Positions 45,040 through 52,870 of a stretch of 64,000 nucleotides of DNA are shown here, piece by piece (position 1 is the stretch's first letter; each line of letters begins with the position of its first letter). The notes below the pieces were generated by a model. The model had not been told where the DNA came from and searched no databases. It worked only from the letters and a program-made list of their open reading frames with translations. The stretch is from Halogranum rubrum (GTDB lineage: Archaea > Halobacteriota > Halobacteria > Halobacteriales > Haloferacaceae): NCBI RefSeq assembly GCF_900114455.1, contig NZ_FOTC01000001.1, positions 1,079,058 to 1,143,057 of the forward strand, given 5' to 3'. The translations under genes and the position numbers were made by a program.

Positions 45040-46275
45040 ATGGACTATCGCCCCATCCCCGAGACCCACGACGACGCCGTCCGGCGGATGCTCACCTACG
45101 CCTTCCGACCGGAGAGCGGTCCGAACCTCGACGACGAGGACCACGACCGGCCCGAAGAGTACCATCGACGCGGCCTGTACGACGTCGACGCCGGCACACC
45201 GGACGAGGAACTCGACAGCGACGACCTGAGCGTGATGTGTGCGTACTACGACTTCACCGCCCGCATCCGCGGCGAGTTCCACCACACGGGTGGCGTCTCC
45301 GCCGTCGCCTCGCCGCCCGAGTCGCGTCGCAAGGGCTACGTCGCCGACCTCCTCGGTGAACTCCACCGCGAGTTCCGCGAGGAGTCGATTGCCTTCGCGG
45401 TCCTCTGGCCGTTCGAGTACGCCTTCTACCGCCGATTCGGCTACGCGATGACGAACAAGTCGCTCTCGGTCACGGTGGCACCCACGGAACTCGACGACGT
45501 CGTCCCCGACCCAACGGGGTCGTTCCGTCGACTCGACGCCGACGACTACGCCGAACTGGACCCAGTCCACCGCGAGTGGGCGACAGAAGCACTCGGTCTC
45601 CGCCGTACCGAAGGTTGGTGGCGCTACCGAGCGTTCCAAGGCTGGCGAAAGGACCCCTACGTCTACGGCTGGACGGACGACGAGGGGACGCTCCGCGGCT
45701 ATCTGTTCTACGTCGTCGAGGAGGACGGCGACGACAAGCGGATGGACGTCTACGAACTCGCCGCCACCGACGAGATGGCTCGCGGGCAACTCCTCCGATT
45801 CTGCCGCGACCACGACTCGCAGGTCGACTCGGTTCGGATCCGGAGCCACGTCGACGAGACGCGACTCCTCGATACGCTCTCGGACCCGCGGGCCGCAGAG
45901 ATGACCGTCCGCCCCGGTCCGATGCTCCGCATCGTCGACGTCGAAGCCGCTATCGACGCGCTCTCGTTTTCCGACGACGGAACCGGGTCGGTCACGCTCG
46001 CTATCAGCGACGACCACTGCGACTGGAACGACGGTACGTTCGAGCTAACCGTCGACGAGGACGGTGCGACCTGTCGACCGACCGACCACGAGGCCGACGT
46101 GAGCCTCGACATCGGCGCACTCTCACAACTCGCCGTCGGCGCGTTGTCGGTCGACGAGTTGGAACGAAACGGCGAGTTAGCGGTCGAAGGTAGCGAAGAC
46201 GATAGCAACCAGACACGCGAGACGCTCTCCGCGCTCTTCCCGCCCGAAGACGTCTACCTCCGCGAGGGGTTCTAA
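45040..46275 (+). CDS. GNAT acetyltransferase with SCP2-like C terminus (Eis-type)
   Basis: 411 residues from ATG 45040 with a TATA-like CTATATC about 26 bases upstream. The first GNAT unit has VSAVASPPESRRKGYVADLLGEL (acetyl-CoA loop) and AFYRRFGYAM. A second degenerate GNAT unit and an SCP2-like sterol-carrier domain follow (LDIGALSQLAVGALSVDEL, LFPPEDVYLREGF), as in Eis/enhanced intracellular survival proteins. Such enzymes acetylate amines, including aminoglycosides. The archaeal substrate is unknown. Confidence 0.87.
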   Translation: MDYRPIPETHDDAVRRMLTYAFRPESGPNLDDEDHDRPEEYHRRGLYDVDAGTPDEELDSDDLSVMCAYYDFTARIRGEFHHTGGVSAVASPPESRRKGYVADLLGELHREFREESIAFAVLWPFEYAFYRRFGYAMTNKSLSVTVAPTELDDVVPDPTGSFRRLDADDYAELDPVHREWATEALGLRRTEGWWRYRAFQGWRKDPYVYGWTDDEGTLRGYLFYVVEEDGDDKRMDVYELAATDEMARGQLLRFCRDHDSQVDSVRIRSHVDETRLLDTLSDPRAAEMTVRPGPMLRIVDVEAAIDALSFSDDGTGSVTLAISDDHCDWNDGTFELTVDEDGATCRPTDHEADVSLDIGALSQLAVGALSVDELERNGELAVEGSEDDSNQTRETLSALFPPEDVYLREGF

Positions 46276-46283
46276 GCTTTAGC

Positions 46284-47171
46284 TCACTCCGTCGGTGTCA
46301 CCGAGTCAGACGGCGAGACTCCTCCGTCGTCGGTTTCCCACTGGCCGAACGTCGGTGACGCGTCGTCGATGTCAGCGAGGAATCGAAGCGTCGTCACGTT
46401 CAGTGCGAGACCGAGCGGTGCAGCGGCAACCGCTCCGACGACGATACCTACCATACCGAGATTCGCGACGACTGCCGTTCCGACGGCCGAGACGAGTGCG
46501 ACGAACCCCACGAAACCGAGCGTGTACGCGAAGTACGACTCGCCTGAGACGGCGAGTCGAACGCTCCCGCGGATAGCGTCGACGAGTCCTTGTTCACGCA
46601 GCACGATGAGGTACGGAACCGGATAGAAGAGATACGCGAGAACGAAATAGAGCGGGATAGCGGCCAGCACGAGAACGACGAGACCCGACCCGGCGAGCAC
46701 ACCGACAGTGACGAGTGTGAGCCCGAGGAGTAACTCGGTGAGTTGGTAGGCGACGAGCGGCAGGCTGTACCGGCGGACCGCCGACCCGAAATCGTACGAC
46801 CCAGTCCCAAGCTGTTGCCGGAGACTACCGAGGTAGCCAGCCGTCAGCACTGACTGGAGGAGGGCCATCAGCACTGTCACCGCGAGCGCGCTGACCGCCG
46901 AGAGGTAGACGAACAATCCCCCGAGGTTGGCTTCTGGCCCGCCAGTTCCGACGTAGAGTGCCTCTCGTGGGACGTTGACGAAAGCCCAGACGTCGACGAC
47001 TGCCGACGGGAAACTGAACTCCATGCCGAGTCGGAAGTCGCTCTCGCTGGCGAGCGTCTGTTGTATCGCGTCGACGTTGAAGAAGGCGACGATGAGCGGG
47101 ACGAATGCCAGTTCCAGTACCGCCTCCACGCGGTCGAACCCGTCGGAGAGTCGTGTGGTGAAACTAGGCAC
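46284..47171 (-). CDS. Polytopic membrane protein (DUF4013-like)
   Basis: 295 residues, about six to seven helices. GYLGSLRQQLGTGSYDFGSAV and YFVLAYLFYPVPYLIVLREQG followed by LVDAIRGSVRLAVSG resemble the glycerophosphodiester-phosphodiesterase-like membrane domain/DUF4013 group. The C terminus is acidic and cytoplasmic-looking. Function unknown. It ends eight bases from the Eis-type gene in convergent orientation. Confidence 0.7.
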   Translation of the reverse strand: MPSFTTRLSDGFDRVEAVLELAFVPLIVAFFNVDAIQQTLASESDFRLGMEFSFPSAVVDVWAFVNVPREALYVGTGGPEANLGGLFVYLSAVSALAVTVLMALLQSVLTAGYLGSLRQQLGTGSYDFGSAVRRYSLPLVAYQLTELLLGLTLVTVGVLAGSGLVVLVLAAIPLYFVLAYLFYPVPYLIVLREQGLVDAIRGSVRLAVSGESYFAYTLGFVGFVALVSAVGTAVVANLGMVGIVVGAVAAAPLGLALNVTTLRFLADIDDASPTFGQWETDDGGVSPSDSVTPTE

Positions 47172-47414
47172 GGAGACTCACGTCCACGTGTCGGGAGTGG
47201 TCGACGGGCAGCGGCGGTAGAAGCCAGAGTCGGCTGAACTGGGTGGACGGACGTCTGGAGGGCATACTACGATAGACTGACAGATGGACGATAAACCCGT
47301 CGGCGTCCGCCGCCAGCGTCCCGACTTGGCGTTCTCGCTATCGGGACTGGTCGCTATGGGACCGTCACTCGGAGTCGAAGCGTGGGGCCAACGCTCACCC
47401 GAACAGGCGCAAAA

Positions 47415-47738
47415 TCAGCCGTCGACTTCGTAGCCGCGTGCTCGGAGGAGGTCCGGAACGCGTTGGCGGTGGTTGCCCTGAAGCTCTATCTCTCCGTCTT
47501 CGATGGTTCCGCCGCAGGCCAGTGTTCGCTTGAGGTCGCTCGCGAGCGCCTTGACGTCGGTGTCTCCGTCGAATCCGGCGACGATAGTGACCGGTTTGCC
47601 GTACCGTCGCGTGTCGACGCGGACCGTCAAGACCTGCTGTGTTCGCTGGAGGTCGTCGTCGATACCAAGGTCGTCTGGCAGGCCAGTGATGCGACTGAAG
47701 TCGTCTTTTGACACGACTAGCGTACGACTCCAGGACAT
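47415..47738 (-). CDS. Translation initiation factor eIF1/SUI1 family (YciH-like)
   Basis: 107 residues from ATG 47738 (MSWSRTLVVSKDDFSRITGLP); the open frame further upstream is antisense to the rhomboid gene and is not used. The SUI1 domain is clear: VDTRRYGKPVTIVAGFDG, then ALASDLKRTLACGGTIEDGE and IELQGNHRQRVPDLL. It is expected to act in start-codon selection on the small ribosomal subunit. The first 30 residues replace the short unstructured tail of eukaryotic eIF1. Confidence 0.9.
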   Translation of the reverse strand: MSWSRTLVVSKDDFSRITGLPDDLGIDDDLQRTQQVLTVRVDTRRYGKPVTIVAGFDGDTDVKALASDLKRTLACGGTIEDGEIELQGNHRQRVPDLLRARGYEVDG

Positions 47739-47876
47739 ATGGGTGTATGCGTCGTGTTCGGTCGTCGGGCGTCGCTCACGCCTTCCGAACTTTCGGTCCC
47801 AGGCGCACTCGTCGAACCAGGAGCCACACCGGGGCGAAACGTTTTGCTCCGTTCGTTCCCAACAGAGAGTGAAGCC

Positions 47877-48503
47877 GTGTCCTCCCCACCCCTCCACTCC
47901 GACCGACCGACTCGCCGTGACCGTTCGGTGTCGACACTCGTCGCCGGCAACCCCGTCGTCCAGACGCTCACGGCGATGGTCGTCGTCTCCCTCCTGACCT
48001 GGGCGGCGTCGTTCGTCGGTCTCGTGGGACTGTTCGTCCTCGCACCGCCCGTCCTCTCGCCACCGTGGGCGCTCGTCACGAGCGTGTACGCCCACAGCGG
48101 TCCCGGACACCTGCTGTCGAACGCCGTCGTCGTCGCTCTCGCCGGGAGCCTCGTCGCGTACTCGACGACGCGCCTTCGGTTTCACGCCTTCTTCGTGACG
48201 ACGGGCGTACTGGCTGGACTCGCCCACGTGTGGGTCGGTGGCCTCTTCGGCCCCGCGACTGGCGTGCTCGGAGCCAGCGGTGCTGCGTTCGCACTCGTCG
48301 GCTACGTCATCACGGCGAATCCCGTCTCGACGACGGTGCTCGACCGACTCCGACTTCCGCCGCGCGTACTCGTCGTCATCGTCGCTGTCGTCGCTGGCGG
48401 ACTCACGCTCCTCTTCAGTGCTCCCGGGAGCGCGCTGATTGCGCATCTCACCGGTGCCGTGCTCGGACTGTTGGCTGGACGAGTGCAGTTGCTTCGGGTC
48501 TGA
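47877..48503 (+). CDS. Rhomboid-family intramembrane protease
   Basis: 208 residues from GTG 47877. Six hydrophobic helices. The catalytic Ser lies in GVLGASGAAFALVGY (GxSG), and the His in LIAHLTGAVLGLLAG. The HSGPGHLLSNAVVVALAG segment carries the conserved H-x-x-x-N pattern of helix 2. It cleaves transmembrane substrates within the bilayer. A longer open frame begins at 47739 but lacks haloarchaeal codon bias before 47877. Confidence 0.88.
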   Translation: MSSPPLHSDRPTRRDRSVSTLVAGNPVVQTLTAMVVVSLLTWAASFVGLVGLFVLAPPVLSPPWALVTSVYAHSGPGHLLSNAVVVALAGSLVAYSTTRLRFHAFFVTTGVLAGLAHVWVGGLFGPATGVLGASGAAFALVGYVITANPVSTTVLDRLRLPPRVLVVIVAVVAGGLTLLFSAPGSALIAHLTGAVLGLLAGRVQLLRV

Positions 48504-48568
48504 GCCGACTCCTACTTCCGACTCGATATCTCGGACCGAGGAGCACGATGCCCGAATGACCCCGGATG

Positions 48569-48586
48569 TTTAGACACTCGTCTAAA
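48569..48586. promoter_or_regulatory. Perfect palindrome TTTAGAC-N4-GTCTAAA
   Basis: Seven-base perfect arms in an AT-rich 254-base gap (48504-48757) without a gene. It looks like a dimeric repressor operator, perhaps of DtxR or ArsR type. The nearest downstream gene starts 172 bases later. Confidence 0.5.
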
Positions 48587-48757
48587 TATGTATCTAACTA
48601 TCTATTTGCTCTACGACAGCACGTTCTCCGCTGTCGAATCTGGCTGGCCGATGGCATGGCTGTAGTCGTAGACCTCTCTACCGAACAGCAAGTTTTCACC
48701 GCCCCGCGACACTTATCCGCGGTATAATAATGTGCGTCCCTCCCCTCACTCGACTGT

Positions 48758-49699
48758 ATGAGCGTTCGCCTTCTCGTACTCTCCGCCGACGCACTCTCCG
48801 TCTCTCTGACGACACTGTCGGTCCGCGTACCGAGGACCACCGGCGCTGTGGCGACCAGGATTCAGCACGCGCCGCTGTCTGAGAGCCTGCCGCTTCAGGT
48901 CGTCCCGGAGGGACAGGAGCGACTTCTCATCGGTGGCGGACTGATCGCTCTCTCGCTTCTCATCTTTGCTGTGTGGGCCATCTGGATGTTCGGCGGCGGC
49001 AGCGGCAGCGACAGCGACACAGAGTCTACCGATAGTCAAGACGCGACGCCGACAGACGCCGAACGCACCGACGAGACGTCCCGAGACGACGGTGGGGAGA
49101 CGGCCCAGTCGTCGGCCGTCGCCGAGCGTCCGCCCAACTCGTCGGCCGATACCCAGCCAGCGCGTGACCGCTCCGACTTCAAGCAGACGTCCCGCAACGA
49201 GTTCTCGTGGTCCGAAGTCGACGACGAGACGGCATCGTCCTCTCCCGACGCGGCGAACGTCGACGCATCCGTACAGCGTGACGTCGCTACGTCGCTCGAC
49301 GACGAGTCGAGAGTCGACGAGACAGGCGACACGTCCGCCGACCAGACTGCGGGCTCAGCCGACGACGGTTCGGTCACCGACCGTGACGAACACGCATTGG
49401 ACGATGCTCGCTCTGCCCTCGACGACGGGCACTACGAGACAGCCGTCGAAGACGCGTACACGACCGCCTGTGAGGCGTTGCAGGCGCGGTACGGCGTCGA
49501 ATCCGCGCGCTCTCCGGAACTGTTCTACGACCAGTGTGTGTCGAACGACGCCATCGACGAGTCGGTCACAGACTCTCTGCAGGAGCTTACTGAGGTTCAC
49601 GACCGAGCGGTGTACGGCTACGGCGCAGCCACGAAAGACGACGCCGAGGAGGCGTTAGTGCACGCGACGGCGGTTTTGGAGAACTCGTCACCGAGGTAG
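48758..49699 (+). CDS. Membrane-anchored acidic protein with DUF4129-like C-terminal helical domain
   Basis: 313 residues from ATG 48758, about 31 bases after a TATA-like GTATAATAA. An N-terminal segment and one strong transmembrane helix (about 57-78) are followed by about 130 residues rich in Ser, Thr, Asp and Glu. A compact C-terminal domain (ALDDARSALDDGHYETAVED...) looks like the HEPN-type/DUF4129 helical bundle. Probably an anchored protein with a long flexible linker. Function unknown. It borders the accessory island to the right. Confidence 0.68.
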   Translation: MSVRLLVLSADALSVSLTTLSVRVPRTTGAVATRIQHAPLSESLPLQVVPEGQERLLIGGGLIALSLLIFAVWAIWMFGGGSGSDSDTESTDSQDATPTDAERTDETSRDDGGETAQSSAVAERPPNSSADTQPARDRSDFKQTSRNEFSWSEVDDETASSSPDAANVDASVQRDVATSLDDESRVDETGDTSADQTAGSADDGSVTDRDEHALDDARSALDDGHYETAVEDAYTTACEALQARYGVESARSPELFYDQCVSNDAIDESVTDSLQELTEVHDRAVYGYGAATKDDAEEALVHATAVLENSSPR

Positions 49700-49895
49700 T
49701 TCTCGGAGACGTGTGTCGTCGCCTCTCGTGTTGCTTCAGATTCACTGTGTCCGGTATACCTATATAGCGGACAAGAATCGGTAGGAATCTAGTCTTTTCG
49801 GGGACTCGAGAGGGTCAAGTTGGGGTGATTCTGTCCGACTTTAGGGAGTTGTCGGTCTCGTTAGGATTGCCTGCTACTTGGTGTATCAAGCATCA

Positions 49896-49907
49896 ATTAT
49901 ATAATAC
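49896..49907 (+). promoter_or_regulatory. TATA-like box for the zinc-finger micro-gene
   Basis: ATTATATAATAC is centred 30 bases before ATG 49932. The rest of the 232-base gap (49700-49931) has no recognisable feature. Confidence 0.5.
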
Positions 49908-49931
49908 TAAGAGAGTCTGTTTAATCAGTAT

Positions 49932-50069
49932 ATGAAATTCATGTTTGAGTGTAGCTGTGGTGGTGAAATATCAGAGTGGACTCGTAGTGGGGGAGACGAG
50001 ATTACTACGATGGTGGAATGTTCTCACTGTGGTGCGTGCTATGCTATGACCGTCTCCAAAATGAGTTGA
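49932..50069 (+). CDS. 45-residue zinc-finger micro-protein
   Basis: Starts MKFMFECSCGGEISEW and continues to VECSHCGACYAMTVSKMS. Cys residues form CxC and CxxCxxC clusters suited to one zinc site. The gene is AT-richer than its neighbours and has a canonical TATA position, so it is probably real although short. It is unrelated in sequence to the 42-residue zinc ribbon at 27271. Function unknown. Confidence 0.6.
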   Translation: MKFMFECSCGGEISEWTRSGGDEITTMVECSHCGACYAMTVSKMS

Positions 50070-50149
50070 AGCCAGATTGTAGAATGCATCCGACTCTGAA
50101 GTATATCGGCCTCGATTGAAGCGCCAATTGATGATAGGTTTCTGAGGCC

Positions 50150-50167
50150 GTGCTAAATAGAGAGCGC
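50150..50167 (+). repeat. 18-base repeat GTGCTAAATAGAGAGCGC (B)
   Basis: Family member 5' of the broken Doc gene. The similarity extends to 36 bases (50142-50177), matching 52237-52272 at 29 positions. Confidence 0.7.
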
Positions 50168-50274
50168 ATGTCTCGCACTCATGTCTGCAGATAGTCTCTC
50201 TGAGAAGCGAGAGAACACATCACTGTCTCCCAAAGAGAGAAACGACTATCCAAAGTCGAACTGTATCCACCTCT

Positions 50275-50674
50275 GTGAGCGACGAACTGGTGTACCCTAC
50301 GGTTGGCCTCATCCTCGAGATCCACGCACAGATCGTTGAGGAGGGTGACAACACAGAACCAGGCGTCTGCTCGAAGAAGCCGATTACATCTGCAGTACAC
50401 TACATCTCTGAAGGATACTTCGGTGAGGTCCAGAAACAATCCACCACAAAGCTGTGCACCTGATGCGCCTCTTGGTTGCTGACCACCCGTTTGTCGACGG
50501 GAACAAACGGACTGCACTTGATACAACAGCGACGTTCTACATGCTCACGGGTATACGTTCAATTACGGCGACGAGGTTAGAGCGCTGCTGAAGCGTTTTG
50601 CAACCGATTCAGAGAAGGTCGACATTGAGACGGCTGTCGTATACTTCCGTGCCTGTACACGGCGGAACAGATAA
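50275..50674 (+). pseudogene. Death-on-curing (Doc/Fic) toxin gene with two frameshifts
   Basis: Reading from GTG 50275 gives SDELVYPTVGLILEIHAQIV...HYISEGYFGEV. The frame shifts near 50428 to ETIHHKAVHLMRLL and the Fic-type motif HPFVDGNKRTA (core HPFxDGNKR). It shifts again near 50551, where one base is missing, to continue YTFNYGDEVRALLKRFATDS and end YFRACTRRNR. All three frames join into a full-length Doc protein of about 133 residues. Doc phosphorylates elongation factor Tu in bacteria. With two shifts the toxin is very probably inactive, although sequencing errors cannot be excluded. Confidence 0.85.
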
Positions 50675-50704
50675 ACGACGCCAGAAACAATACGACAGTA
50701 AGAG

Positions 50705-50875
50705 ATGGCGTCCAGTACTGATTCCTCACGCTCTGCCGACGACGAGGTCCGCGAGCTCTACGAACGGTATCACGCGGCAGAGACCGACGAAGAACGCCGC
50801 GAAGTCGCGCTCAAGATGGCGCGGCTTGACAGACGCCGTCATGCGGATATCTATGCGGCCCTCGAAACCGAGTGA
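50705..50875 (+). CDS. Small acidic helical protein, candidate Doc partner/antitoxin
   Basis: 56 residues from ATG 50705. The sequence is charged and helical: DDEVRELYERYHAAETDEE, then RREVALKMARLDRRRHADIY. It resembles short proteins found beside haloarchaeal doc genes, as I recall them. It lies 30 bases after the doc frame and is intact. If it is the antitoxin, it has outlived its toxin. The order toxin-antitoxin is reversed compared with phd-doc. Confidence 0.55.
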   Translation: MASSTDSSRSADDEVRELYERYHAAETDEERREVALKMARLDRRRHADIYAALETE

Positions 50876-51038
50876 AGCACGTTTGAATTGTACCACTCCT
50901 GAATGGGTGGCTTTCTTTTCCGCGCCCGTATGATACGTTCTAGGTTCCTTAGTTCTAGGTTCCTTATCTCATCCAAGATACTCGACTCTCGTCCTTCAGC
51001 ACCACTTTCTAATAGCAAGGTGGTAGATTTCTACGGTC

Positions 51039-51056
51039 ATACAGAATACAGGGCGC
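51039..51056 (+). repeat. Diverged 18-base repeat after dehydrogenase stop
   Basis: ATACAGAATACAGGGCGC matches the copy at 52245 or the consensus at 15 of 18 positions. It begins eight bases beyond the dehydrogenase stop codon, in the same relation to the gene as the distal repeat of element A. Confidence 0.5.
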
Positions 51057-51063
51057 GAGTGTA

Positions 51064-52041
51064 TCAGCAGCGCTCTCGCGAGTTCGGTTCAGGGAGGTCG
51101 AACGAGACCCCCGTGAGGTCTTCGGAGACGTCCCAGAGACGGCGGGCGAGTGTCTCATCGTATGACCGGTCGCTCGACGGCTGGACCACCGGGTCGCCGT
51201 ACATGTTCATGAAGCCGTCGGGGCCGACGTACTCGCCGCCGTCGATACTCGGGTCGAGGGCGGCGTAGAGCATCGACTCTGCGCCACGTTCGGCGCTCCG
51301 TACGATCACTGCGTTCAGGAGTCTCATCAGCAGGAGGTCGGGTCGGAACCCGCCCTGTGTGGCGCTGTGGTCCAGGAGGTTCGTCTTGGACCCACCCGGG
51401 TGGCAGCCGAGGATCTTCACGCTCGCCTTCGCCATGCGGAGTCGACGGTCAAGTTCGTATGCAAAGAGGAGGTTCGCGAGTTTCGACTGCCCGTACGCCC
51501 CCCACGCGCTGTACGACTCCTCGCCCTGGAGGTCCTCGAAGTCGATATCGCCTTTCTTGTGCCCGACACTACTCTGCACAACGACGCGGGACTCCCCCGT
51601 GGTCTGCTGTAAGACAGGGAGGAGGTGGGCGGTGAGTGCGAAGTGTCCGAGGTGGTTGACGCCGAACTGGTACTCGAATCCCTGTTTAGTCTCCGTGCGT
51701 GGGATAGCCATCACACCCGCGTTGTTACAGAGTACGTCGAGCGCGTCGTACGTCGACGTGAACCACTCGGCGAACGCCGCGACCGACTCGAGGTCGGCGA
51801 GGTCGAGCTCGTTCACGGTCAGTGACGCTCCCGGAATCTCGGCTTCGATTCGCCGTTTCGCTTCCTCGCCGCGCTCGATGCTCCGGCACGCCATCACGAC
51901 GTGTGTACCCTTCTTGGCGAGACCCTTCGTCACCTCGAAGCCGAGTCCGCTGTTCGCCCCTGTCACCACGGCTGTCCCGATAGCAGGCATCTCACCAGTT
52001 ACGTCGTCGACTGAATCAGTAGAATTGCGTCGTTCAGACAT
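51064..52041 (-). CDS. Short-chain dehydrogenase/reductase (retinol dehydrogenase/WWOX-like)
   Basis: 325 residues from ATG 52041 (MSERRNSTDSVDD); two upstream in-frame Met codons would add about 26 residues. The cofactor motif is AVVTGANSGLGFEV with VMACRS, suggesting NADP. NNAGV, QSSVG (catalytic Ser) and YGQSKLANLL (Tyr and Lys) are complete. It oxidises or reduces an alcohol or ketone of unknown nature. It sits in the accessory island, with codons such as AAG, ATA and CGG slightly more frequent, flanked by repeat copies. It may be a passenger gene. Confidence 0.87.
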   Translation of the reverse strand: MSERRNSTDSVDDVTGEMPAIGTAVVTGANSGLGFEVTKGLAKKGTHVVMACRSIERGEEAKRRIEAEIPGASLTVNELDLADLESVAAFAEWFTSTYDALDVLCNNAGVMAIPRTETKQGFEYQFGVNHLGHFALTAHLLPVLQQTTGESRVVVQSSVGHKKGDIDFEDLQGEESYSAWGAYGQSKLANLLFAYELDRRLRMAKASVKILGCHPGGSKTNLLDHSATQGGFRPDLLLMRLLNAVIVRSAERGAESMLYAALDPSIDGGEYVGPDGFMNMYGDPVVQPSSDRSYDETLARRLWDVSEDLTGVSFDLPEPNSRERC

Positions 52042-52160
52042 TGGCGATAGACAGAGAGACGGAACGAGGTGCGAGCTCATATCAGCGAACATTTCGTCGG
52101 ATAGCTCACGCCCGTCCATGCTGGTGATGACTGAGATTCATGTGGATACTACAATAGCGT

Positions 52161-52170
52161 TTGCTAGCAA
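52161..52170. promoter_or_regulatory. Palindrome TTGCTAGCAA upstream of dehydrogenase
   Basis: A ten-base perfect palindrome 120 bases before the dehydrogenase start. It may be an operator, but this short length can occur by chance. Confidence 0.3.
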
Positions 52171-52244
52171 CTCGTTCGTTGATAGACTCACGCTCTGTAT
52201 GGCGCACGACGGTTCTGACTGGACACTGGTAGTTCGCTGAGGTC

Positions 52245-52262
52245 GTGCTGCATACAGGGCGC
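52245..52262 (+). repeat. 18-base repeat GTGCTGCATACAGGGCGC (C)
   Basis: Left boundary of the element, in the extended 36-base form shared with 50142-50177. Confidence 0.75.
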
Positions 52263-52321
52263 ATATCTTGCAGGAAAAGCTCTGCCTCAGGAGTTAATAC
52301 GACAGAGAGATACTATGAATT

Positions 52322-52492
52322 ATGGGCAATATAGACGCAACACATCCGCTCATATTTTTCTTCGTTATACTCGCGAGTTCGATGACTGGCTTGCTTTTGG
52401 GCGGTATGTTTGGCGCTGCGATTACCACAGTTCTTGGTCTGATGATTTACGCGATTACTGCTTCCGAGGCTGAGGGAGAGATTGCTGAATAG
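52322..52492 (+). CDS. 56-residue membrane protein inside element C-D
   Basis: Starts MGNIDATHPLIFFFVILASS (ATG 52322), with a TATA-like GTTAATAC 27 bases upstream. Two hydrophobic helices at about 9-28 and 30-47 are joined by GGMFG, followed by the acidic tail EAEGEIAE. It is read left to right and its TAG directly abuts the right repeat (D). The sequence is not obviously related to the protein of element A, but length, topology and position are the same. Confidence 0.58.
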   Translation: MGNIDATHPLIFFFVILASSMTGLLLGGMFGAAITTVLGLMIYAITASEAEGEIAE

Positions 52493-52508
52493 ACGCTCTC
52501 TATTCAGC
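52484..52508 (+). terminator. Perfect 10-bp hairpin at gene end and repeat D
   Basis: GCTGAATAGA-CGCTC-TCTATTCAGC spans the TAG of the small gene and the right repeat. Confidence 0.55.
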
Positions 52509-52510
52509 AC
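52493..52510 (-). repeat. 18-base repeat, inverted copy (D)
   Basis: On the minus strand GTGCTGAATAGAGAGCGT. Inverted partner of the copy at 52245. Confidence 0.75.
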
Positions 52511-52556
52511 GCCGCTTCTGTCACGTTCCGGAGAGTTGAGTTCCCTGTCGGCGCAA

Positions 52557-52769
52557 TTAGAACACACTCTCTATCGGTAGCTTGTGCTGCTTCCCCTTCT
52601 CGCGACCCGACCTGTGCCAGCCACCGCGTTCGTTCACTAATCGAAGCAACGTCGAGGGACGCATCCGACGCATCTCCGTCAGCGTTCGGTCCTCGTCGAA
52701 CAGTACGAACACGACCCACGCCGTCCCGCGAGCGAACACGCATACGGCGTCGAGTACTGGTACTTCTGG
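52557..52769 (-). pseudogene. Possible fragment of a lost gene, 70 codons
   Basis: A minus-strand frame without ATG in front of it: open from after TAG at 52770-52772 to TAA at 52557-52559. The sequence (AWVVFVLFDEDRTLTEMRR, then LLRLVNERGGWHRSGREKG) has normal haloarchaeal codon bias and could be the tail of a DNA-binding protein. A GTG at 52739 might start a short version. The rest of 52511-52870 shows no other gene. Confidence 0.3.
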
Positions 52770-52870
52770 CTACAGGAATCGCCGGACGTAGCGACTAGCC
52801 GGTAACTAAACGACTCGAATCACCGAAAGAGACCTCTCTTCGAGGTTGGTGATTCTGCGGAAATTGAGTG

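Larger units (their letters stand above)
52245..52510. mobile_element. Repeat-bounded mini-element with one small gene (element C-D)
   Basis: 266 bases between inverted copies of the repeat family, holding one 56-residue membrane protein gene with its own TATA-like GTTAATAC. The gene is read from the left repeat to the right repeat. No transposase is visible. The organisation matches element A at 35036. Confidence 0.45.

Noticed and set aside
47284-47434. Short plus-strand frame (49 residues, starting MDDKPVGVRRQRP) in the gap before the eIF1 gene
   Set aside because: No motif or promoter, and it overlaps the 3' end of the eIF1 gene by 20 bases. The 243-base gap holds nothing else I can support.
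48598-48840. Minus-strand frame of 80 codons upstream of the membrane-anchored protein
   Set aside because: Overlaps the start and promoter of the gene at 48758; composition is not haloarchaeal coding.
7370-52492. Four small genes (7370, 35060, 50705, 52322) of exactly 171 bases
   Set aside because: Equal length alone is not homology. The one at 50705 is soluble and charged, and only 7370 and 35060 share a start pattern.
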